A stretch of 64,000 bases of DNA, from assembly GCA_905147135.1 (NCBI GenBank), contig LR990061.1:2596026-2660025 (forward strand). The letters run 5' to 3'. Numbering within the stretch: the stretch's first letter is position 1; every line of letters begins with the position of its first letter. Source of the DNA: Blastobasis lacticolella. Its lineage: Eukaryota > Arthropoda > Insecta > Lepidoptera > Blastobasidae. Both the position numbers and the translations under genes were made by a program. The notes under the pieces were generated by a model. It worked only from the letters and a program-made list of their open reading frames with translations, did not search any database and was not told where the DNA came from. Of the stretch, positions 10,794 to 23,300 are shown one piece after another.

Positions 10794-11150
10794 ATTGTGC
10801 GTAATTAGTTACTGAAATAAATAACAAACAAAATGTTTTCAACTTTATTTAGTTGTGATTACTTGTCACTGTCAAAGTCAAATTCATTGCTCAGCTGATT
10901 CTCTACAACCTCCACACATTATCAAACTTCGTAAACGCTCTACGAAGAGCGGCCGAAGTTTAGAATATTTTCTCCTCTTTTATTATATCTCAATGTAAAT
11001 ATAAAAGGATATCTGTCTAAAAATATATTTATTTTTGACTTATCTAATGTATGTGTGTAATACAGTGATGGCCTGCGAATTAACCAAATTTGTTTTCAGC
11101 CGGACATCCGGTTTTCCAGTTTTCCACCCCTCGCGCATATTCGTTCAATA
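10794..11150. promoter_or_regulatory. Divergent promoter between Ndor1 and the transporter's first exon
   Basis: About 360 bp between the Ndor1 ATG (minus) and the start of the candidate transporter exon (plus). It includes a short imperfect palindrome around 10927-10960 (CTTCG...CGAAG). No TATA box was found. The call rests on the head-to-head layout and would fail if the exon ending at 11336 belongs to another gene. Confidence 0.4.
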
Positions 11151-11336
11151 ATGAGTCTATCTTCTTTTGCCTCATGCAGAAGCGATTTTCTCTCTCGTTT
11201 AGTACATGGCGCACGGCAGTCTCGCGAGTCGAGTTGGCGGGCTAAGTCGCTCGGACCGAAAAAGGCGGGAACTTGTAACAGTGCAGTGACCTTTGAGTTA
11301 ACATTTATTTGGAGGATTGAAAATAACAGATAAAAT
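11150..11336 (+). other. Candidate transporter first exon: 5' UTR ending in AT of a split start codon
   Basis: The exon-like segment has a lower AT content than the flanks and ends CAGATAAAAT/GTAAGT. The last two bases (11335-11336) are AT. The first certain transporter exon (43218) starts with one orphan base, G, and then reads [11 protein letters not shown]. Joining the two gives AT/G, a start codon in an insect-like AAAATG context. The 5' limit is a guess. Confidence 0.5.
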
Positions 11337-14300
11337 GTAAGTAAATAAAATATAGCTTAGGGAATTTAAAAGTTATGTTAAAAATAGCCCAAAAATACTT
11401 TCTTTACTACACAATTAACCTTTGGCATTAATATGACCCCTTATATGTTCAATATTATTTTTTTCAGCAACATCGCATAATTTTTTGAGTCCAAATATTC
11501 TAATTTAAACCCTTTTTTAATAAGGTTTCAAGGGATTTTGTACTCGAAACCTTCTTTTAAAATTTTTGTTCGTACTTAATAAAATATATTTACTTAAAAT
11601 TTTGTTTTTCAATATAATGTTAAGATTAAGATCGAATTAAGATCAAAAGACATAAATAAGGCACTAATGCCCAATTGCACTAAACTTAGGCGACTAATTT
11701 GTCGCCTTATAATATCCCAAAGTATTTAGGTGTTACAAAATTTGTGTCATAAAGTTAAGAGTGGCACCGAGTTTAGTTTTCACTTAAGGTTGGTGATTGG
11801 TGCAATGCTTTTCTTGCATGAAACATCTGAAATCGACTTACATCCTAAAAAAATACATAAAATTAGTGCAACTACCTATCCCAAAATATATTAAAACCTA
11901 CAAAACTAATGTTACCTAATCAAGAAGAAGGGTTGAGCCACGATCAAACAGTGAACTTCATCCTGTTCTAACGATGAACTAAAATTTAACTAAAGTGTTC
12001 TTTTTATAAAAAGATATTGTTACTATCGAGGACCTGTAATTGGCTTGTAGGTTCCAAAATATAATTTATTATATTTTATATAGCTGTTGGTACTCCAATA
12101 AATAAATAAATAAAATGCAACTTTATTTAATGCAAAGTGAACTCTCTTGCTGTAGGTACCTAATTAAAATGTTATATTTTCATGTTGGATACTCCGGTAT
12201 CTTCTAATCAGCGTATGACACAGCTGGTAATTATTGGCGGGACGAGCCGATAACCTCCTAACGGCCAATCACTGTAACATAATATTGTTTATTGTTTCGT
12301 TATAATTCGATTGACATTACCTACATCTGTTGTACGTGAGTATGTACAAAGTTGGGTGATTTTCTTGTTTTTGTTGATTTTAGCGTTTGTGTTTGGGTGG
12401 AGCTCAATTGCTGCTTAGGTATATTTCGGAAGTGTCATGGCATGGCACTTTATTGTCCTTTTTTTGCGGGATGGTTATAAGCTACCTACAGTTTTGATTG
12501 AAGCACAGAACTGAAAAAGCCGGAAGGAGCCACACTTTAAATGAAGAAGACAAGGTATTTTAAATCAAATGTGAATCTAATTCCATGAAATGTAGAATCG
12601 TTCTCGCACGAGGGGCCAGTTTCCTCGACTGTACATCTTACTTATTTTTGACATTTTACATTGACACGGACATGTATCACAGCTGTGATACATTAGTAAT
12701 TTTACCGGAGGGTATTTCTTTACGTCCTATATCTTTGTAACAGAAGTTAATGAGCTTTTAAACTAATTAAAAAAGTAACTAAGTAGGTACACTCAAATAG
12801 TATTCATCGTATGTAAACACACAGTGTAGACTGTCGATATAGCATAAGTACTTTTTTTTAAGTTACTAATTATATTGTCATTTTTAGGGTTCCAAATCTA
12901 TAGCTAGAGGTAAGAACGGAAAACGCATTGTTGTCCTTCTGCCTGTCGGACGCTTAAGAGGCTTTTTATAAAATTTAAATGACATAATATCAAATACCAA
13001 GATCCGTGAGGTCCGTGAAGTTGTTAAAATATCAAGGTTCTACGTCTACGCATTTAGATAATACTAGTTTTTGCTCGCGACTTCATTTGCGTTAAATTCG
13101 GTTCTAACCCACATACAATTTCAGGGTAAATTATAACATAATAAGCTATATTGCCGCCAAATTTTATCAAATTCTGTTAAATAGTTTTTGCGTAAAGGAG
13201 TAACAAACATCCACACACTCATCCTAAACCAACAAACAAATAAATATTAGTATCAATAAATGCGCAATGAGCCATATGTGATCCTTGTAAATACCGTCAT
13301 GAAAATCTGCACTCTAGGTTTTCATGACGTTGTGAAAGCTTACAATACCTTTTGGGTCCTTCAGGGTACTTCCCGTATACCCTAGGATCTTCAACTTTTT
13401 CATGAAGCCCATATCCCAAAAACCATGAAAGAAAGAAAGAAAATAATTATTACAAAGGACGCCACGACATGATAATTTACATTTAACACAAAAAAAAAGT
13501 ACATAAAACACGGAGGCAATTACAGGGTTCCCAGTGTCATTTTTCGTGGGCATCCAGCGTAAATGGACCCTCCTCAGCATAATGTTATGGCCGCTTGCCG
13601 CGAACCACAACGCTGGTTTTCAGTGGGCCCCGTTATATCCATGAAGAGATTGATATATGCTGGTTGACTGGTAGAAAAAGCTACGTAGCTCTAATTTCGC
13701 CATTGTACTGTAATGTGCATGAAGTTTTAAATAAATAAATAAATGTACATATTTGACACAAAAATATATGAGAGTGTGTCATCTAAACCTATAGAGGTAC
13801 CCTGGGTTCTTCCCGTTGATACAATTCTAGAACAAGAATCTTGAAATTTGGCAAGAAGCGAGGTTTTATAGCACAATAGGTAGGTATTTATATTTTAATT
13901 TAAAATAGTTATTATAGTCTTATAGACTGTTCGGTATGCCTAACTTTTAGTTAAGTATGTATTAGTTTAATCAGTTTCTATCGGTGGAAACCTATAATTG
14001 GCTCTGGGCTGCCAGTGTTATTTTATATTGTATCATTGCTTTTGGTTTTCCTTAAGTAAATAAAATAAAAATAAAAAGCAAGCAGAGGGAGAAGTCCGAA
14101 AACCAGGAATATATCAATATATCATACAAAACATCATCATACCTAACTTTTATGTTTGCCGTTGGTAACTCCATGAAATATACAATGTCTTAGAAAAACA
14201 TTTTTCTAACCGCAAATATATTTCTTTACTTATCAGGGGTTAAAGTTTAAACTATCACGTAGAAATTTGAAATTAACATCATATTATAAAATTGTAATTA

Positions 14301-17300
14301 CTTACCTGATTCGATACCTACTGATACCTACATCGGGCAAAGTGGAGAATGCAAAGCAGGAAAGCGGACCCTGACAGTAGGCGGGACTGACCGCTCTGAT
14401 GATGATGATAATAAATTACCTACCTGATTAAGTTGTCATAAAATCATTGCTTCTAAGTCTAAACATTAAAAAATAGGGTAAATTATATCGAGATTTTCGA
14501 AATCATTCACTAGAGCATTTTCCGCGACCGTAAATAGGTACATAATGAGGAGTTTTACAATAGGTATCTAAAGCATTCTTAACCACTCACTAGATGGCGG
14601 CCCGACTATTTTGGTAATTGATAATCACTTGAAAAAGGTTCTTAACAAAGGGGATATAAACACTCGGTACATTGTATTGGATAATTTTGAATTTATTAAT
14701 AGATTCAACCATTTTAGAGGTTGTAATAAAATGGAACATAGTGTCTATTCATAAAAATATGTCTTTGTTCATTTCGTTTAACCTTTAAAAGTTATGTTTA
14801 TATTAATTAACATTTTATTTGGCTGGCTGGCTGCATGATATCTCTGGCAAAATCATACAGATTAAAAAAAAATTACCGGAATTGTAGGAGCGCCATCTTT
14901 TGATGCCTTTTGAAACTAACTGACAATACCTACTGGAAAACTCCTACTCCATAGAAGTTCTATTCGGCAATCCTTGGAGCTAAATTGGTCACGAACTGTG
15001 TGGTTCCAAAGGAATTGTCTCCCACGCACACTAAAGTTGTGCAATGAACTCCCTAGAGATGTATTCCCTGGAGAGTACAATATAGAGTCACACATTTTAA
15101 GTGTACGTTCCGGGTTTCCTATCGCGTACCTTTGTTGACGAGTAGCCCTATATTTCGACACAGTTGCATGCATCATGGTCACGGGACGGCTGCCAGTCAC
15201 GAGGCATGACGCGGTAGGAAACCTGGAACATACCCTTAAAATGTGTGATTATAACAGCGATAGTTTAAAACATTATGTTACAATCTACAGTTCTTCAAGA
15301 AAGGGGTGAAGAGGTTTTTACGGGGTCGGCAAGGCGTGGGTGATGCCCCAATTACACGCTATTGTAAACGTGCTGCGGTCACTGCTTACCATCAGGTTGG
15401 CCGTAATGTTGTTTAGTTGAATAAAAAACCACATCAGTAGGTATATCAGAAGATGGGCTGTCTGCTAGTTTGTCCCAAGGTTTCTAACTCACTATAACAA
15501 TTTCAAAGATCTCAAAGGGTCTGAAACGTGTGGTCGTGTACATTTTATATACTCATATTTATCATATACCCACTAGGTAGTTATTGTAACGACAAATATT
15601 AACTAGGTGGGTGTGGAAAGGATACTTTCTATAAGGAAGGAAAAGAGGTAAATAAATATTATTAAGAAAGGTATATGTGGGATAGTAATTTTATGGTTAA
15701 TCCTGCTGCTTTCCTTGTTTGCTGGTTCTATTCTGAGAAATCGGGCATACTCACTCATTATTTCCTCCTTTCAAGTGAAAGGTATATAATACCTACCAGT
15801 AATTATTGCATGTACGTCGGTTAAATCTAAAAGGATGAAAAAAGGAAGAAAAGAATAAATTGAAAAAAAAATTACATTTATTTAACAAAACATATAAATA
15901 ACAATATCCCGTTCATTAAAAGGCAAATCAGAAAACCTGCATGATTTTAAATAATTATCTATATCTTTACATACAGCGCGACATAATAATAAAATGACGA
16001 AATATAAATAAAATATAATTACAATAACCCTATCTGTATCTGTACCTAAAGTAATAATTAACGGCTTTGTTTACACGTACTTTTTATACCAGTAATTGTT
16101 ATTCAAGCTGTAGATGCTCCAAACAAATAAAACAAATCCAAACCTTTATGTTCCGACTTAAAAATCCATAGAGTTTAAGTACAAGTATGGTTATGATTGT
16201 AAGTTGTGATATCTGCAAACTTGTGAAAAAGACAGCGCCTAAAATAGACTACTGTGGTACGCCCTACCATTCAGTCCATCTAGAGTCTGCTTTATGTTTA
16301 AGCTAGAGCCTAGACCAGTTGTCGGCAACTCGTGACCCGCTATCCTCCTGCTTTAGGCCCGTCACTGATTTCTACCTATGTCATAAATCTAAAATTTTAA
16401 TGCTTACACTAGCTTTAAGATAGAGGTAAAATGACAGAAAATTCAAGTGGGTTTTGTCAGTTGCGAAGCGGATTATGGGGGCCACTGTTGCACTTAATCC
16501 CTCAGGCGTGAGGCCTTGGCTGCGGCAGCTCGGAAGAGGCGAACTGAAAAGGCTAACGGCCCGAGGGCCGTGTGGTCTTCCAACTCAAATATTTTTATAC
16601 AGCCAAAATGTCAAAAGTTTTGAACTCACTGCGCTTACTCGTTGATTTATTTAAGTTACTTACCTACTTGTATTACAATCATACGTAGTCTTTTAAGACA
16701 GCCAAAACGTAAAAAATTTCGAGCTCGCTGCGCTCGCTCATTGACTTGTTTGCGTTTAAACCTATGCAATATTTTTAAGTAGCCAAATACTTAAAATTGT
16801 AGAGTTAACTGCGCTAATTAATTAATTGATTTATGCATAGTTTTATTACAAATATGTAATTTTGTCGAATTAAAAAGATAAGGTTTTCTCCGCCACTATC
16901 TAAGTTATGTGGCCCCTGCCTATGAAAAGTTTGCCGAGTGGTTCAGAGGTCAACATCCGGTCCGACAACAGGCGGTCTTCCACGCAAGAGGTCCCAGGTT
17001 CGATTCCCGGCCGGGCAGAAATTTAAATGATAAATTTTAATTTATGTTACGGGTCTGGGTGTTCTATGTATTAATATATATTTTAATAATCGTGGACAAA
17101 TTCACACAGCGCCATCTAGCCCCAAAGTAAGCAAAGCTTGTGTTATGGGTGCTAGATAACTGATAAACTACTTATATACTTTTTTTTTAAATACATACTT
17201 AATATATATAGAACACCCAGACCCGTAACAGAAATTAAAATTCATCATTTCAATTTCTGCCCGGCCGGGAATCGAACCCGGGACCTCTTGCGTGGCAGAC

Positions 17301-20300
17301 CGGCATGTTGACCACTGAACCACTCAGGTCGTCGTATAATAAGTATGTATTTAAAAGTATATAAGTAGTTCATCAGTTATCTAGCACCCATAACACAAGC
17401 TTTGCTTACTTTGGGGCTAGATGGCGCTGTGTGAATTAGTCCACGATTATTTATTATATTATTATTATTTAGACCTATGTACGTACCACACTGTTTCCCT
17501 ATGCTGCAAGTATAGTATAAGTATAGTAGTATTTGAAATAATTGATGAATCGTTTTAATATTTGAGCTCCCCAACTCGGACACAAGTACCTGTGGTATCT
17601 CCTTTTCACTTAAAACAAAGAAGGATTCCAATTTTAAAGTGTACACAGACCACTAAAATATGGTTTTGGGTTCCACAGTAACGATCGATAAGCAAGCTGC
17701 GAGATACCAAAATTAGATTTATTATTGGTTCACTTATTCCCATGCTTTTTCTTGGTTTATATACATTTATTTATTTTTTAAAAACTTTATACGATGTCTA
17801 AAGCGAAACCTGTCTGAAAATGTCTGGAAAGTTATAATCAAATTTAACGCGGACGAATTGCTTTCTAAAAAGCTAGCTTCGTCCGCTTAACTAAGAAATC
17901 TACCTAAATACTAATTTCAATAACACTACTAGATAAATAACATACTAGAGTCCCAAAACCCCTGCGAAAATATATGGAAAATGGAAATACACGCCGGTGG
18001 TTGCGTCAGACGACCACGTGGCGCAATCGATCGCCCCGCTCCCCGCAGCCCCCGCGCGCTGAGAGTTTTGACCTCAGAGCTTGGGACGCTGGGGGCTGTT
18101 TGCCCCTTGCATTGGCTGGGTGATGAAATCGGGGAATGGGAAAGGGATTTTTTGGATGGCGTCCTGTTAATTGTCTGAGAGGTTATGTCTATGAGTCTAG
18201 CCGCCCGTTCGAAATTTTAATTTGATCATTTCTTAGGGATGAATTTGACAATTAGGTATTGACATGGCCGTGTGGTGTCCGGCAGAGTAGAATAGCACCA
18301 ACCCCTTACACTCGTGGGTGTCGTACAAGGCGACTAATGTTTTAGAGGCAAAAGATCAAAAGTCTCCGCAGTTTGGAAAATGGGCAGCAGCATTTTCCAT
18401 TGTTATATTTAAACACTGCGATCTCCAACCCGCCTGCCAAGCGTGGAGATTATGGCAATAACCTCCCCTTTCGTGGGAGAGGCCCTTAGTCCTGCAGTGG
18501 ACTGTTACGGGCTGTGATGATGATGATGATAGTACATTTTTTACAACTAATGTAGCAAACAAGCTTACGGGCTGCCTGATGCTAAGCAGTCACTGCAGCC
18601 TATGGACGTTTGCAATACCAGGGCATCACCCACGCATTGCCGACCCCGTAAAAACCGTTTCACCCTTTGTTTGTATTTGTAACAATCGAGCACACATCTC
18701 ATCTGATGGATGGAAAGAAGACTTAAAAATGATGCTTGCTTAATATCGGGGTTCCCCTGACGTTTGGGATCGCTCGGGGTAATGGGGGCCCAAGATTTCT
18801 CGATCGTTTTCGGGAGCATTTTCTTCGGAGCATTGTCGTTAAATTGGTATCTACAAATATAACTGTTTAATTAATTTTCAATTCATCCCTGTTGTAATGG
18901 CATCGGGACACTTGCGCGAATCCGCTTGTACGGTTGGGTGTGCGAATTGACGTTGGTGCGAATAGACATATGCACGAAAGAGACTTTCGCGAGTGGGCAT
19001 TTGCGCAAATGGGTGAATTTGACCGTCACAGACACGTACTTAGAATTTTGTATAGCAGCCGCTAGTTGTAGTACCTACGTATATGCCGAAAAAATAAGTG
19101 CTTTTGAGCTGGACAAAATAGTACGGCGTCCAATTCCAAATGTAAGTCTATGAGTTATGCTGTACTATATATTTGTCATATTGACAAAAGCCTATTTGAC
19201 GTCAATGTAACTTTTGTTCAGATCGAAAATAGCTATCTAACGACGTACTACATATAGCAATTAGAGGTGGGTACCAAGATTTGCGTTGTCCAAACAAGGA
19301 CGTCTCATCATCACAGACCATAACAGTCCACTGGGCTTATTGCCTCTCCCACGAAAGGGGAGGCAATATTCACTTCACGCTTTGCAGGCGGGTTGGAGAC
19401 CACAGTGTCATAAATATTACAATAGAAAACGCTGCCCATTTTCCAGTCTAGGGAGACTAGCTCTTTTGGCTCGAAAACGTTAGTCGCCTCGTACGACACC
19501 CACGAGTGTTAGTGGTTGGTGCTATTTTACTCTGCCACGGCATTGATTGCTAACAAGATTTCTTCGTACTTTGTCCTTGTTTTTACCTATGGCAGGGTTC
19601 AGGTGATAAGTTAATTTAATCCGGAGTAGGATGTGTGAAATGCTAATTAGCAATATACTTTATGGTTACATCGCGCAGGGAACTATTGTACAAATAAGTA
19701 ACAAATACCAACGTAATAAATGACCTTAACATGGATTATACATCTGTGCAAATATTACTTCCACGTAACTTGGTATGTGAACAAGAAAATAGCTCTGTAT
19801 TAAATTACTTTGGAGCAAGGTAACTTAATTTTTCTAAAATAAGTTGAGTTATTATCATATTAGACGAGACTTACATGCGACGTACCTTTTAGATTTGTTT
19901 TCAAGACGTTTCGGTGGGGTAATATGTGTAAAGAACGTGAGTTTAGTTTAAAACAAACATAAGTTAAGTTACTTACTTACTTACTGCACTGCCTCAGCGA
20001 CTCTTCCTAGTTGAGTTAGCTTTTTTTTAATATTATAGTCGTTACGCATTCAAAAGCAAAAGTAAGTATAATAGTTATGTAGGTGTACGGTTGTTGTATG
20101 CAATTTCGGAAGCGGTTGTTAGAATTAATGCAATGAAAAATAGGTCACTTTGTGTAAGAAAACGCTAAGACGCTGTTATTATTGGCAACGTTCGTGCGAC
20201 CATGGTCGTACGAAGGACTTCGCCTGACCAATATGAGACCTGAAAAGCGACCGTCGCCGTTGCCAATTAGGACAGCGCCTCAAAGTATTGAATGTTAGGC

Positions 20301-23300
20301 GCTGTTCTATCTGTCCATTCACTGTGGGTAAATGCTAAATCCTAAAGAACAAATCTACAAAATTGATTGAATATAGTTTTAATTAGTGAAGATTTCTTTT
20401 TCTATATTATTTTGTTTATGTGAAATAAATATGGGAAAATCTACAAAAACAACCAGAAATTACAACCTCTTAAAAGTTCTTTTGAAAGCGGCTGGGGCAG
20501 ACCTTTTGTGGAACTACACAGACCCGAAAAGAGGGTCGCAATACAAAAATCATTAGGAACTTACTACAGTTTAATGCAGGGGTGAAAACTGGACTGCGAT
20601 TGTACATGTTTAAGCAGGGAGGAAAGTAGGCATCTATTGCTTACGATTCACAATGCAATGTATTGCAAGCGCATTTCAAACTGGGATATATTATCCCTGC
20701 GCGATCAGGGGCCGTATTTTTGTATTGCTCGTATCCACGCGAGCTCTAGCGTGTGTTTCCTATCTCGTTGGGGCTCATGGTAGAGCTCGTCTAATCTAAA
20801 ATGACGCGCCCCACTATCGCATTAACGCACACAAGCAAGTTTAAAATATGGACGCAATACATATACAAATGCCGTTGTAATTGGTCATTCAGTTGCCGGT
20901 GAAATTCAAACCTAGGAGCACGCGTCGTTCATTGGCTCCTACACAGATGAAGTGTCGTTATCAATATTTGCACTCACACATCGAAATCAACTAACTAAGT
21001 AGTGGGGCGCGTCATTTTTGACTAGACGAGCTCTAAGTTGATGGACAAAGGAAAGACAAGGATTATTAGGCGAGCGTTCGCGTGGTCACATCCACGCGTT
21101 TTCATAAATAGGGCCTCAGAAGGGGATGCAACCTTGTCGAAGCAAATTGTCACGACGTTTCTCGAAGGAATTATCGTTGGCGTTAATTTCTTTGCTTATA
21201 GGCATAAGTACTACACTTGGCTTAGTTCAGTGGTCTAAATTTAGAAGCAAAAAGCGTGAGAGCAAGATCAAAGTGGAATGTTTTGCTCATAGAGTAAGGT
21301 ACATTTTTGTGTCTATCACACTTTCTTTGGATAGCCGTGCGAGGCGTAACAATTATATCAGTGTGATCTGCTAAATCCTGGATCATGGTCAAGACGAGCC
21401 CCGGTCCCTTGCGCTGCGAGAGCACAACTGCCACGATGACTGGTTTAAACGGATAAACCATCCGTATTTAAACTCTGTTCAGAGATAATTGATCTGCAAT
21501 ATGTGGTTGAAGAAAATCGGCATATATTCCATTAGTTCTTCAAGAAAGGGGTTAAAACGTTTTTACGGGGTCGGCAACGCGTGGGTGATGACCATGGCAT
21601 TACAAACGTCCATAGGCTGCGGGGACTGTTTACCATCAGGCAAGCCGTAAGCTTGTTTGCCAACTTAGCGGTATAAAATAAAACAGATTTTATTAAGCAA
21701 GAGATGTTATCGGTTCAGAGAAAGAAAATCGGCAAAAATCCCAACAGATAAGCAAGAGATTTAGACTTCGCGTGTTTGATGTGAACTGCATATTTGACTG
21801 AAGAAAATCGGCGTAATATATATTCCAACAGAGATTAAAACTTCGCGTGTTGTTGTGAAGTTTGAGTGACGCAGGCGTTCCCCATACGTTAGACTGAGGG
21901 GTCCCGTCCCCCTATTTGGGCCAAGGTCAACTAGAGGGCTGGAGGTGACAATGGGGAAGAATTCCTATTAACCGCGAACCTCTACGACTCTTCGCTGTGG
22001 ATTGTAATGAATTACCACGTTGATTACAGAGCTATAGTACTTTCGCTACACATATTATCGGGTTTGTTACCACGGTTAGTTTTGTTTTTATCTCGATATT
22101 TCGACGCAGTTGCATGCTATAGTACTTGCTTTTATGATAAGCTTATTTTGAATTATTTTATCGATCGGTACTAAAATTTAGATATTTAGGAGCTTAACAC
22201 AGGCTTCTTAGCTTACAAGAAAAATCCAATAACAGTAGTTTTAAGGAAATTGTTAAAAAGCAATAAATATTTTTCATTTTCATGTACGGAATGATTTGAC
22301 CGCTAAACAGAATATTTCTTCAAATTGTTGTAATTTATGTTTGTAAATGTTTTTTCTTGTTTGGAGCAAATAAATATATTATTTAGTTAAGTTTGCAGAG
22401 CGTGCTTGTGAGAGCGATAACAATATTTACATTAAGCAACAAGCAAGGATGGGTGAAAGTTTCGTATTTTGCTAATCAAACTAATATGCTCCATAGTTAT
22501 TCATTCTTATATTTGTAACACTGCGATCTACAACTCGCCTGCCAAGCGTGGAGATTATGGCAATAACACGCGGGAATAGTAGATACCTATATCTTAATCT
22601 GATTAGTGAAAGAACGTTTGATATTGGATCAGTAGTTTAAGAGCCATACAAACATGAACTAAGTACCTACCTACGTAAAAATATTCGTCGACGGTAAATA
22701 ATGCATATCGGGAGTGCTCAGGCGTTACCCGGTCTGGATTTGGCCCGCGGGCCGAAAAGCTTGATTAATTAAAATTATTTTTTTCCTCCGGCGTTTGGGC
22801 CCGCAGTTGAAAATTGTATTAACAATGTTTTTTCTCCGACTATCCTAAAACCATTTCTAAAGACATTTTTAACTGCGGGCCCAAACGCTTGAGTAAAAAT
22901 ATTAATTTTAATGCATCAGTCGTTTCGGCCCGCGGGCCAAACGTCTGAACACATCTGCTAGTATCGACTTTGTATTTACCTACACGCGTGCGACAGAGAT
23001 GACGCTCTCCGATCTCTCTAACAAATTGCAGTGCCCGACTGGGTCCATGTCGTCCATATACTATTAGTACGAACATATTAATACCTTTGTAAGACCTGTA
23101 CATGGATGCAAATAAATTTGATTTGAAGCCTATGGCGCAGGATAGGGACCAATGGCGAGCTCTTGTGTCGGAGGCCAAGATCCACTTCGGGTCGCTGAGC
23201 CAGCGAAGTAAGTAAGTAAGTGATTTGAAGCCGAACGTGCTTAACCTATTTACTGCCGTCATCTGGATCTACCTCTCGAAGGCCGCGTCCCCAGTAGGCA

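Noticed and set aside
22840..23262. A 140-residue minus-strand protein
   Set aside because: It crosses MITE and LINE boundaries on the opposite strand and shows no family motif.
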